Shown: in pieces, positions 7,784 through 15,187 of the stretch | Numbering within the stretch: the first letter of the stretch is position 1 | Layout of the letters: each line of letters begins with the position of its first letter | Source of the DNA: Micromonospora thermarum | Lineage (GTDB): Bacteria; Actinomycetota; Actinomycetes; Mycobacteriales; Micromonosporaceae | DNA length: 64,000 nucleotides | Assembly: GCF_012034245.1 (NCBI RefSeq) | Contig: NZ_JAATEO010000024.1 | Location: 41,868-105,867 of the forward strand | Direction: 5' to 3' | The notes under the pieces: model-generated | Told to the model about the DNA's origin: nothing | What the model saw: the letters and a program-made list of their open reading frames with translations, nothing else | The model's database searches: none | Made by a program: the position numbers and the translations under genes

Positions 7784-8296
7784 TCAGCCGGCGTGGCGGG
7801 CGAGGAAGTCGGCGAGCACCCGGGTGTGGGTCGAGAACGCCAACTCGACCGGCTCGGTGAGCACCAGCCACTCAGTCGCCTCCTCGGTGGGCGCCGACGG
7901 CGGGAGCGCCGCGGCCGGCCGGGCCGGCAGCTCCCCGAAGACCATCATCGTGCCGCCCGCCGGGGCGCTGTGCACCGCGAACAGCGTCGCGTCGGCCCGG
8001 TCGGCGAGCAGGCCGGTCTCCTCGCGGAGCTCCCGCACCAGCGCGTCCTGCCACTCCTCGCCGTACTCGATGAAGCCGCCCGGCAGCGCGAGCTGCCCGC
8101 GCGCCGGCTCGATGTCCCGGCGGACGACCACCACGCCCAGGCCCGCGTCGGTGTGCACCGGCAGCACGGCCACCGCCACCGGCAGCGGGTTGCGCCAGAC
8201 CGTCTCGCCGCAGGCCGCGCAGAACCGGGGCCAGGGTGCCGCCGGCGGGTACGCCGTGCCGCAGTAGGAACAGTGCGAGTACGCCGTGCCGGTCAT
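7784..8296 (-). CDS. Nudix hydrolase with N-terminal zinc ribbon
   Basis: The 170-residue protein has an N-terminal zinc ribbon with Cys9, Cys12, Cys26 and Cys29 (CSYC...CAAC), then a Nudix domain. The Nudix box GGFIEYGEEWQDALVRELRE continues ETGL and fits GX5EX7REUXEEXGU, the Mg2+-binding catalytic helix. This architecture resembles NudC-like and ADP-ribose/NADH pyrophosphatase relatives, though it is shorter than NudC, so the nucleotide substrate is open. ATG at 8296 has no obvious upstream partner. It converges with kptA, 70 bases away; both could act on NAD-derived metabolites, which is only an inference from proximity. Confidence 0.9.
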   Translation of the reverse strand: MTGTAYSHCSYCGTAYPPAAPWPRFCAACGETVWRNPLPVAVAVLPVHTDAGLGVVVVRRDIEPARGQLALPGGFIEYGEEWQDALVRELREETGLLADRADATLFAVHSAPAGGTMMVFGELPARPAAALPPSAPTEEATEWLVLTEPVELAFSTHTRVLADFLARHAG

Positions 8297-8547
8297 GCCG
8301 CCGCACGTTACCCGCCGCGCGGCTCGCGACGTGATCGTCCTCGGGCTCCGGGCGGGTCAGGTCTGCGGGGCGCCGGTGTAGAAGGCGGTGGTGTGCTCGG
8401 CGGCGGCCCGCGCGTCGGCCGCGTCGGTGCCGTCCGCGACGCTCGCCTCATCGGGAATGTCGCGGCGCGCTGTCGAAGCCCGCGGTGGCCGTTCGTGTAG
8501 AGGATGAGAGGCCGGCGCGGTGCCGGCCGCCCCCGCGAGGAGGAGCC

Positions 8548-8904
8548 ATGAAGCAGTACCTGGTGAGCATCTACCAGCCCGCCGGCCCGGGGACCCCGGA
8601 CCCGGAGTTCCTCGCCGGCGTCATGCGCGAGCTGGGCGCGATCCGGCAGGAGCTGGAGGCCAGCGGGTGCTGGGTCTTCGGCCAGGGCCTGCACGATCCG
8701 TCCACGGCAACGGTGCTGCGCCCGAAGGAGGGCGAGGTGCTGGTCACCGACGGCCCGTTCGTCGAGGGCAAGGAGTACCTGGGCGGTTTCACCATCCTCA
8801 GGGCACCCGACCTGGACGCGGCCCTGGAGTGGGGCCGCCGGTACGCCCTCGCCACGACCCTCCCGATCGAGGTGCGTCCGTTCCAGGGCGAGGCCGAGGA
8901 CTGA
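8548..8904 (+). CDS. YCII-related (DGPF-type) protein, partner of ECF42 sigma factor
   Basis: This 118-residue protein is a YCII/DGPF-domain protein: KQYLVSIYQPAG at the start, GEVLVTDGPFVEGKEYLGGF (with the DGPF signature) at 63-82, and a helix ALEWGRRYALATTLPIEVRP at the end. Such proteins are almost always next to ECF42-type sigma factors, as here, where the sigma gene starts 2 bases after this stop. They are proposed to sense or produce the signal that controls the sigma factor, but the mechanism is not settled. ATG at 8548 has GAGGAGGAG immediately upstream; the open frame to 8485 has no better start. Confidence 0.9.
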   Translation: MKQYLVSIYQPAGPGTPDPEFLAGVMRELGAIRQELEASGCWVFGQGLHDPSTATVLRPKEGEVLVTDGPFVEGKEYLGGFTILRAPDLDAALEWGRRYALATTLPIEVRPFQGEAED

Positions 8905-8906
8905 CC

Positions 8907-10154
8907 GTGCCCGACCTGGAAGCGGTGTACCGGGCGGAGTACGGCCGCGCGGTCGCCGTCCTCGTCCGCCTCCTCGGCGACATCGACCTCGCCGAGGAGG
9001 CGGTGCAGGAGGCCTTCGCCGTCGCCCTCGCCCGCTGGCCGGCGACGGGGACACCGCCCAGCCCCGCCGGATGGATCATCACCACCGCCCGCAACCGGGC
9101 GATCGACCGGCTGCGCCGGGAGGCGTCCCGGGGCGAGCGGCACGCCGAGGCCGCCCGGCTGCACACCGCCGACGGCCCGCCCGAGGAGGGTCCCGTGCGC
9201 GACGACCGGCTCCGCCTGATCTTCACCTGCTGCCACCCCGCGCTCGCCCCCGCCGCCCGGGTCGCCCTGACGTTGCGCCTGCTCGGCGGCCTGACCACCG
9301 CCGAGATCGCCCGCGCCTTCCTGACCCCGGAACCGACGATGGCGCAGCGGATCACGCGGGCCAAGGCGAAGATCCGGGACGCCGGCATCCCGTACCGGGT
9401 GCCGCGCGACGCCGACCTGCCCGACCGGCTGCACACCGTGCTCACCGTCGTCTACCTGATCTACACCGAGGGGCACACCGCCAGCGCCGGCCCGCGGCTC
9501 GTCCGCGACGACCTCTGCGTCGACGCGGTACGCCTCGCCCGGCTGCTGGCCGAGCTGATGCCGGACGAGCCGGAGGCGTTGGGGCTGCTCGCCCTGCTGC
9601 TGCTCACCGAGGCCCGCCGGCCGGCCCGCACCACCGCCGGTGGCGCGCTGGTGCCGCTGCCCGAGCAGGACCGGTCCCGGTGGGACGCCACGCTGACCGC
9701 CGAGGGGCAGGTCCTGGTACGCCGCTGCCTGCGCCGCAACCGGCCCGGCCCGTACCAGATCCAGGCCGCCATCGCCGCCGTGCACGGCGCCGCACCCGAC
9801 GCCGCCGGCACCGACTGGGCCCAGATCCTCGCCCTGTACGACCAGCTCGCCGCCGTCGCCCCCGGGCCGGTGGTGGCCCTGAACCGGGCGGTGGCGCTGG
9901 CCGAGGTCGCCGGGCCGGCGGTGGCGCTGGCCGTGGTCGACGGTCTCGACCTCGCCGGCTACCACGTGTTCCACGCGGTCCGGGCCGACCTGCTGCGCCG
10001 GCTGGGCCGGACCGCCGAGGCGGTGGCGGCGTACCGGACGGCCGCGCGGCGAACGGACAACGAGGCCGAACGGGCCTTCCTCGCCGCCCGGGCGGACGAG
10101 GTGCACGGAAGGGCCCCTGTTGACGCCTCCGGTGGCGGAGGGATCCCTTCTTGA
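8907..10154 (+). CDS. ECF42-type RNA polymerase sigma factor with C-terminal DUF6596/TPR-like extension
   Basis: The 415-residue protein has sigma region 2 at about residues 5-75 (AEEAVQEAFAVALARWP, GWIITTARNRAIDRLRRE), sigma region 4 at about 110-165 (LTLRLLGGLTTAEIARAFL and EPTMAQRITRAKAKI), then a long C-terminal extension with YLIYTEGHTAS, LLALLLLTEARRPART and helical repeats up to residue 400. That extension is the mark of ECF42 sigma factors, which lack a classic anti-sigma factor and work with YCII proteins. GTG at 8907 lies 2 bases after the YCII stop. The last ~15 residues (RAPVDASGGGGIPS) are encoded by a GGAAGGGCCCC repeat (10107-10155), so the natural C-terminus may have been altered by that element. 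Confidence 0.92.
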   Translation: MPDLEAVYRAEYGRAVAVLVRLLGDIDLAEEAVQEAFAVALARWPATGTPPSPAGWIITTARNRAIDRLRREASRGERHAEAARLHTADGPPEEGPVRDDRLRLIFTCCHPALAPAARVALTLRLLGGLTTAEIARAFLTPEPTMAQRITRAKAKIRDAGIPYRVPRDADLPDRLHTVLTVVYLIYTEGHTASAGPRLVRDDLCVDAVRLARLLAELMPDEPEALGLLALLLLTEARRPARTTAGGALVPLPEQDRSRWDATLTAEGQVLVRRCLRRNRPGPYQIQAAIAAVHGAAPDAAGTDWAQILALYDQLAAVAPGPVVALNRAVALAEVAGPAVALAVVDGLDLAGYHVFHAVRADLLRRLGRTAEAVAAYRTAARRTDNEAERAFLAARADEVHGRAPVDASGGGGIPS

Positions 10155-10155
10155 C
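10107..10155. repeat. GGAAGGGCCCC intergenic repeat, copy 1 (overlaps sigma gene 3' end)
   Basis: GGAAGGGCCCCTGTTGACGC is followed by CTCCGGTGGCGGAGGGATCC and CTTCTTGAC. It matches the element at 16811-16862 in order and spacing: an AAGGG-CCCC start, a G(T)TAACGC/GTTGACGC core, CTCCGGT, then a reversed CCCTTCTTGAC. The two halves are partly complementary, so the RNA could fold back. It supplies the last codons and stop of the sigma gene. Confidence 0.75.
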
Positions 10156-10259
10156 GGGGGCCCCGCCCCGGGCGTTTTCCGCCGGGGCGGGCGGGAACCC
10201 GGGAGCGAACGGCAGTGCGGCGCCCGGCGCGCCGCCCGACGAACGGACGCCGACCGCTC

Positions 10260-11396
10260 ATGACGTACCGTCCGGCCACCACGCTTCCCGACCTCACCAC
10301 GCTGACCCTCGGCGTCGAGGAGGAGTACCTGCTGCTGGATCCCGAGACGGGGGAGAGCCTGCCGGTCGCCGGACAGGTGCTCGACGGGCTGTCGGGCGCC
10401 GCCCGCGAGCACAGCCGGCAGGAGTTCCGGCACAGCATGGTCGAGATGGTCACGCCGGTCTCGTCCGAGCTCGCCGACGTACGCGAGCACCTGGTCGCAC
10501 TGCGCGGGGCCGCCGCGGACGCGGCCGAGGCCGCGGGCGCCCGCCTCGTCGCCGTGGGGGCCACGCCCGTGCACGAACCGCACCGGACCGTGCCGGACAA
10601 ACCCCGCTACCACGCGATGTCCCGGCGATTCGGGCCGGTCGCGCACGACCCGGCGGTCTGCGGCTGCCATGTGCACGTCGGTGTCCCGGACCGGGAACTC
10701 GCCGTGCAGGTCTGCAACCACCTGCGCCCCTGGCTGCCGGTGGTGCAGGCGATCACCGCCAACTCGCCGCTGCACGACGGCCGGGACACGGGACACGCGA
10801 GCTGGCGGTCGATGCAGCTGGAACGCTGGCCGAGCATCGGCCCCACCCCGCACTTCGAGTCGGTCGCCGACTACGACGCCACGGTGGAGGACCTGATCCG
10901 GGCGGGCATCATGCTGGACGCCGCGATGGTCTACTGGTACGCCCGCCCGTCCGTCGCGTACCCCACTGTGGAGGTGCGGGTGGGCGACGTCTGCCCGACC
11001 GTCGACGACACCGTGCTCGTCGCCGGGCTCGTCCGCGCCCTCGTCGCGACCGTGGCGGACGACGTCCGCGACGGGGTGCTCGCCCCGCGGATCCGGGACT
11101 GCCTGGTCTCCGCCGCGCACTGGCGCGCCGCCCACGACGGGCTCGACGGCGACCTCATCGACCTGCGCTCGGGCCGTGCCCGGCCGGCGTGGGAGCTGGT
11201 CGACGAGCTGTTCGCCACCGTCGCGCCCGCACTGGTGCGCCACGGTGACCTCCACTACGTGCTCGACCAGCTGAACCGGGTCCGCCAGGAGGGTACGGGC
11301 GCGGCCCGGCAGCGCCGCATCCTCGCCCGGACCGGTTGCGACGTCCAGGCGGTGCTGGACCACCTGGCCGCCCAGACCCGCCCGGCGGAGGCGTGA
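10260..11396 (+). CDS. YbdK-family carboxylate-amine ligase (glutamate-cysteine ligase type 2)
   Basis: The 378-residue protein matches the GCS2/YbdK family: LTLGVEEEYLLLDPETGES near the start, FRHSMVEMVTPVSSELADV, CGCHVHVGVPDRELAVQV (the substrate/metal His region) at about 138-155, ITANSPLHDGRDTGHASWRS, and VEVRVGDVCPTVDDT. These enzymes join a carboxylate to an amine with ATP; some have weak gamma-glutamylcysteine ligase activity, but the real substrate is often unknown, and actinobacteria make mycothiol instead of glutathione. ATG at 10260 is in frame with an earlier possible start at 10215; the later start is preferred because conserved sequence begins there. It converges with the amidotransferase gene, 37 bases away. 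Confidence 0.88.
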   Translation: MTYRPATTLPDLTTLTLGVEEEYLLLDPETGESLPVAGQVLDGLSGAAREHSRQEFRHSMVEMVTPVSSELADVREHLVALRGAAADAAEAAGARLVAVGATPVHEPHRTVPDKPRYHAMSRRFGPVAHDPAVCGCHVHVGVPDRELAVQVCNHLRPWLPVVQAITANSPLHDGRDTGHASWRSMQLERWPSIGPTPHFESVADYDATVEDLIRAGIMLDAAMVYWYARPSVAYPTVEVRVGDVCPTVDDTVLVAGLVRALVATVADDVRDGVLAPRIRDCLVSAAHWRAAHDGLDGDLIDLRSGRARPAWELVDELFATVAPALVRHGDLHYVLDQLNRVRQEGTGAARQRRILARTGCDVQAVLDHLAAQTRPAEA

Positions 11397-11433
11397 GGGC
11401 GGGCCCCCGTCCGACGCCAGGCGTCGACAAGGG

Positions 11434-13218
11434 TCAGCGGATGTCGTGCGTCTGGAGCCACAGCTCCAACAGCCCGAGCTGCCACAGCTTGTTGCTGCCG
11501 GCCGCCGACCGCGTCGCCTCGGGGTCGGCGAGCAGTTCCGTCACGTACTCCGGCCGGAACAGGCCCCGCTCCCGCGCCACCGGCGCCCGCAGCGCCTCGA
11601 CCACCAGGTCGCGCACCGGGCCGTCGACGTTGCGCAACGCCGGCACCGGGAAGTAGCCCTTCGGGCGGTCGATGAGGTCGGCGGGCAGCACCTCCCGGGC
11701 GACCTCCTTGAGCACCCCCTTGCCGCCCTGCGCCACCTTGTGCTCGGGCGGGCAGGCCGCCGCGAGGGCCACCAGGTCCTGGTCGAGGAACGGGGTCCGC
11801 ACCTCCAGCCCCCAGGCCATGCTCATGCTGTCGACGCGCTTCACCGGGTCGTCGGGGAGCATCCGGTGGGTGTCGAGGCGCAGCACCGCGTCCAGCGCGG
11901 TCTCCGCGCCGGGCGCGGCCAGCTCGGCGGTGAGCAGGTCCCGGCTGGCGTCGTGGTCGCAGGCGTGCGCCGGGTCGACCACCCGGGTCAGTTCGGCGTG
12001 GTCGTGGTCGAAGAAGGCCGCCGCGAACGCCGCCGCCGCGCCGTCGCGGGGCACCGCCGCGAGGGGCTGGTGGTAGCCGTACCCGGCGAAGACCTCGTCG
12101 GCGCCCTGCCCGGACTGCGCCACCTTCACGTGCTTCGCCACCTGCTGGCTCAGCAGGTGGAAGGCCACCACGTCGTGGCTGCCCATCGGCTCGGTCATCG
12201 CGGCCACCGTCGCCCGCACCGCCGGCACCAGGTCGTCGTTCGGGAGCCGGATGCGGTGGTGGTCGGTCTCGTACGTGCGGGCCACGAGGTCGGACCAGTG
12301 GAACTCGTCGCCGGCCTCGCCGCCGCGGCTGTCGAAGCCGATGCTGAACGTCCGGAGGTGGTGCTGGTTGGCCTCGGCGAGCAGCGCCACGATGAGGCTG
12401 GAGTCGAGCCCTCCGGAGAGCAGCACCCCGACCGGGACGTCCGCGACCAGCCGCCGCCGTACGGCGGTCCGCAGCGCGCCCCCGACGGCGGCCCGCCAGT
12501 CCCGGGCGTCCATGCCGGCGTGGGCGGGATCGCGGACGTACTCGGGCTGCCAGTACACCCGCTCCCGGCTGCGCCCGTCCGCCTCGACGACCCGCAGCGT
12601 CGCCGGGGGCAGCTTGCGGACGCCGCGCAGGACGGTCCGGGGCGCCGGCACGATCGAGTGCCAGGACAGGTAGTGGTGCAGGGCCACCGGGTCGATGCGC
12701 GTGTCGACGTCGCCGCCGCGCAGCAGCGCCGGCAGGGTCGAGGCGAACCGCAGCCGCCCGGGCGACTCGGCGAGGTACAGCGGCTTGATGCCGAGCCGGT
12801 CGCGGGCCAGGACGAGTCGCCGCCGCGCCCGGTCGACCAGACCGATCGCGAACATGCCGACCAGGTGGTCGACGAACGCCTCACCCCACTGCGCGTACGC
12901 CACCAGGATCACCTCGGTGTCGCTGGTGGAGCGGAAGGTGTGCCCGGCGGCGCGCAGCTCCTCGCGCAGTTCGGGATAGTTGTAGACGCAGCCGTTGAAG
13001 ACCAATGCCAGCCCCAGGTCCTCGCGCACCATCGGCTGCGCCCCGGCGTCGGACAGGTCGATGATGGTGAGCCGGCGGTGCCCGAGGGTCACCCAGCCGT
13101 CGCCCCACAGGCCCTCGCCGTCCGGCCCGCGGGACCGCATCGCGTCGGTCATCCGCGCCACGGCGTCGGCGTCCGGTGTCGACCCGTCGAGGCGCGCCTC
13201 CCCGCCGATGCCGCACAC
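11434..13218 (-). CDS. Class II glutamine amidotransferase / asparagine synthase-like, resembling NAGGN amidotransferase
   Basis: The 594-residue protein starts CGIGGEARLDG once the initiator is removed, so Cys2 can be the glutaminase nucleophile; this fixes the GTG at 13218. The glutaminase half has MRSRGPDGEGLWGDGWVTLG, LGHRRLTIIDLSDAGAQPM and VFNGCVYNYPELREEL. The synthase half has the PP-loop VGVLLSGGLDSSLIVALLAE at about 270-290, then SQGADEVFAGYGYHQPL-like sequence and SMAWGLEVRTPFLDQDLV. The family makes amides from Asp or other carboxylates. Wording such as VVFNGC(V/I)YNY and DPVALHHYLSWHSIVPAP is closest, from memory, to N-acetylglutaminylglutamine amidotransferase of osmoprotectant clusters, but the partner synthetase is not present here. 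The convergent YbdK-type ligase could be functionally linked. Confidence 0.85.
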   Translation of the reverse strand: MCGIGGEARLDGSTPDADAVARMTDAMRSRGPDGEGLWGDGWVTLGHRRLTIIDLSDAGAQPMVREDLGLALVFNGCVYNYPELREELRAAGHTFRSTSDTEVILVAYAQWGEAFVDHLVGMFAIGLVDRARRRLVLARDRLGIKPLYLAESPGRLRFASTLPALLRGGDVDTRIDPVALHHYLSWHSIVPAPRTVLRGVRKLPPATLRVVEADGRSRERVYWQPEYVRDPAHAGMDARDWRAAVGGALRTAVRRRLVADVPVGVLLSGGLDSSLIVALLAEANQHHLRTFSIGFDSRGGEAGDEFHWSDLVARTYETDHHRIRLPNDDLVPAVRATVAAMTEPMGSHDVVAFHLLSQQVAKHVKVAQSGQGADEVFAGYGYHQPLAAVPRDGAAAAFAAAFFDHDHAELTRVVDPAHACDHDASRDLLTAELAAPGAETALDAVLRLDTHRMLPDDPVKRVDSMSMAWGLEVRTPFLDQDLVALAAACPPEHKVAQGGKGVLKEVAREVLPADLIDRPKGYFPVPALRNVDGPVRDLVVEALRAPVARERGLFRPEYVTELLADPEATRSAAGSNKLWQLGLLELWLQTHDIR

Positions 13219-13404
13219 GGTCAGCGCCCACCCGAACGCTGCCGGGTCGTCCGTACATCGACAACCGGACCCATCCGCCACCGTCCCGTCGCGCCGGCTG
13301 CGGGCCACCGTGCGGCGGCCCGGTCCCGTCCTCAGGACGACGGGTCGGCTACCCGCTGGGTGGGCCGTCAAACGGGTCTCAGAACCGTCTCGAAACCCGT
13401 CTCG

Positions 13405-14169
13405 TTATTCCGCTCCGGATCCCCCCAGGTGCCGGTACACCGTCGCCCGGGACACCCCGAGCGCGGCGGCGATGTCGTCCACCGAGTGGGTGCCGGCGGC
13501 GTGCAGCCGGTGGGCGGTGCGGACCTGCTCCGGGCCCATCGACCGGGGTCGTCCCGGCCGGCGCCGCCCGGGGGCGCGGGCGGCGTCCGCCGCCGGGTCC
13601 GCGCCGACCCCGGCCTCCGCGCCGCCGGTGTCGTCCAGCAGCCGGCGTACGCCGTCGAGCATGTCGGCGCGCAGGGTCTCCTCGGGTACGTCGACGAAGA
13701 AGACGATCGGGTCGCTGCACATGGCGATCGCCTGCACCGCGCGGACCCGCTCCCGGCGCCCGGCGTCCGGCCCGGCGACGATCTCGTTGGCCCGCATGGC
13801 GATCTGCATCAACCGGTGGTACGTCCGGCCCCGGCTGACCATCGCGATGTCGTGGAAGAGCATGCCGAGCGAGCGGCGGTGGGTGAGCATCGTGTCCACC
13901 CAGCCGGCGAGCAGCGCCTCCCGGGCCTGTGGCGGCGGGAGGGCGGCGGTGCGGTCCAGCAGCGTCTCCAGGTCCGCCAGCAGCGGCTCGGTCAGCGCGG
14001 TGAGCAGGTCCTCCTTGGCGGGGAAGTGGTAGAGGATCGCCGCCTTGGTCAGCCGCAGCCGTTCGGCGATCTGCCGCAGCGAGGTGCGCTGGTAACCGTG
14101 CTGGCTGAACAGGTCCAGCGCGACCCGCAGGATCCGGGTACGGGTGTCGTCGGGCGCCTCGACGGTCAT
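13405..14169 (-). CDS. TetR-family regulator with extra C-terminal resolvase-type HTH
   Basis: The 254-residue protein opens with a clear TetR DNA-binding domain (TRTRILRVALDLFSQHGYQR, TSLRQIAERLRLTKAAILYH, FPAKEDLLTALTEPL; residues 9-60) and an all-helical ligand domain to about 190. A Pro/Arg linker (ARAPGRRRPGRPRSMGPEQV) leads to a second DNA-binding unit, DDIAAALGVSRATVYRHLGG, the Hin/resolvase-type HTH. TetR proteins bind an operator until an effector releases them; the second HTH is unusual. ATG at 14169 faces the ABC exporter, and a CTGACC-GAT-GGTCAG palindrome sits between them, so it most likely represses the exporter and itself. The amidotransferase gene follows on the same strand after 186 bases. 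Confidence 0.9.
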   Translation of the reverse strand: MTVEAPDDTRTRILRVALDLFSQHGYQRTSLRQIAERLRLTKAAILYHFPAKEDLLTALTEPLLADLETLLDRTAALPPPQAREALLAGWVDTMLTHRRSLGMLFHDIAMVSRGRTYHRLMQIAMRANEIVAGPDAGRRERVRAVQAIAMCSDPIVFFVDVPEETLRADMLDGVRRLLDDTGGAEAGVGADPAADAARAPGRRRPGRPRSMGPEQVRTAHRLHAAGTHSVDDIAAALGVSRATVYRHLGGSGAE

Positions 14170-14202
14170 GCCGCCCAGCGTAGCCGCCGTCCTGACCGCC
14201 GG

Positions 14203-14227
14203 GTTGATCTGGCTGACCGATGGTCAG
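14203..14227 (+). promoter_or_regulatory. TetR operator and promoter in the divergent tetR/ABC gap
   Basis: CTGACC-GAT-GGTCAG (14213-14227) is a perfect 6-bp inverted repeat, typical of a TetR site. TTGATC at 14203-14208 could be a -35 element for the exporter, placing the operator between -35 and -10, where a repressor would block RNA polymerase. The assignment to this TetR protein is by position. Confidence 0.65.
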
Positions 14228-14266
14228 TACGCTGGATGCGACGAACCGGCTGCCACAGGAGGTGCC

Positions 14267-15187
14267 ATGCCCGTCATCGCGATCGACGGCCTGGTCAAGA
14301 GTTTCGGCGCGGTCCGCGCGCTCGACGGGCTCGACCTGCGGGTCGAGGCGGGGGAGGTGCACGGCTTCCTGGGGCCGAACGGCTCCGGCAAGTCCACCAC
14401 CATCCGCGTCCTGCTCGGGCTGCTGCGGCGCGACGCCGGCGACGTCCGGCTGCTCGACGCCGATCCCTGGCGCGACGCGGTGGCGCTGCACCGGCGGCTC
14501 GCGTACGTGCCGGGCGACGTGAACCTGTGGCCCAACCTGTCCGGCGGCGAGGCCATCGACCTGTTCGGCGCGCTGCGCGGCGGGCTGGACCGGCGCCGCC
14601 GCGACGAGCTGCTGGAACGGTTCGACCTCGACCCGACCAAGAAGTGCCGCGCGTACTCCAAGGGCAACCGGCAGAAGGTCGCGATCGTCGCCGCGTTCGC
14701 CTCCGACGTCGAGCTGTACGTGCTCGACGAGCCGACCTCCGGGCTCGACCCGCTCATGGAGGCGGTGTTCCAGGAGGAGGTCCGGCGGCTCACCGACGGC
14801 GGCGCCACCGTGCTGCTCTCCAGCCACGTCCTCGCCGAGGTCGAGGCCCTCTGCGACCGGGTGAGCATCATCCGCGCCGGCCGCACCGTCGAGTCCGGCA
14901 CCCTCACCGAGCTGCGGCACCTGGCCCGGACCACGGTCACCGTCGAGACGGCGCGCCCGCTCACCGGTGTCGAGGAGCTGCCCGGCGTCCACGAGGTCCG
15001 CCCCGTCGACGGCCGCACCCGGCTGGAGGTGCAGCCGGAGCACCTCGACGAGCTGCTGGCGTACCTGGTCCGCTTCGGCGTCCGCGCGCTCACCAGCGCC
15101 CCGCCGACCCTCGAAGAGCTGTTCCTGCGGCACTACGACGGCGCGTCCAACGGCCGGGTCCCGGCCGGCGCGGAGCGTGCCCGGTGA
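14267..15187 (+). CDS. ABC exporter ATP-binding protein
   Basis: The 306-residue ATPase has Walker A GPNGSGKSTT (about residue 37-46), Walker B LYVLDEPTSGLDPL, and the switch His in LLSSHVLAEVEALCD. The signature motif is YSKGNRQKV rather than LSGGQ, a variant common in drug/lipid exporter ATPases of this subfamily. After residue 220 comes a domain with TVTVETARPLTGVEELPG and the family-typical end PPTLEELFLRHYDG. ATG at 14267 has CAGGAGGTG upstream. It overlaps the permease gene by 4 bases (GTGA) and is controlled with it, probably by the divergent TetR protein. Together they likely export a hydrophobic compound. Confidence 0.93.
   Translation: MPVIAIDGLVKSFGAVRALDGLDLRVEAGEVHGFLGPNGSGKSTTIRVLLGLLRRDAGDVRLLDADPWRDAVALHRRLAYVPGDVNLWPNLSGGEAIDLFGALRGGLDRRRRDELLERFDLDPTKKCRAYSKGNRQKVAIVAAFASDVELYVLDEPTSGLDPLMEAVFQEEVRRLTDGGATVLLSSHVLAEVEALCDRVSIIRAGRTVESGTLTELRHLARTTVTVETARPLTGVEELPGVHEVRPVDGRTRLEVQPEHLDELLAYLVRFGVRALTSAPPTLEELFLRHYDGASNGRVPAGAERAR

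Noticed and set aside
8297..8547. Possible minus-strand coding remnant ending at 8357 (reads ...AAAEHTTAFYTGAPQT)
   Set aside because: Only about 30 residues look protein-like, with no start, no ribosome-binding site and no family I know. Treated as intergenic.
8571..11363. 930-codon minus-strand frame opposite the YCII, sigma and ligase genes
   Set aside because: Antisense shadow without any recognisable motif; the plus-strand genes have clear families and ribosome-binding sites.
13371..13404. Repeated CCGTCTCG and ACGGGT...ACCCGT near the end of tetR
   Set aside because: Could be a weak terminator or chance; the pairing is too short and interrupted to call.
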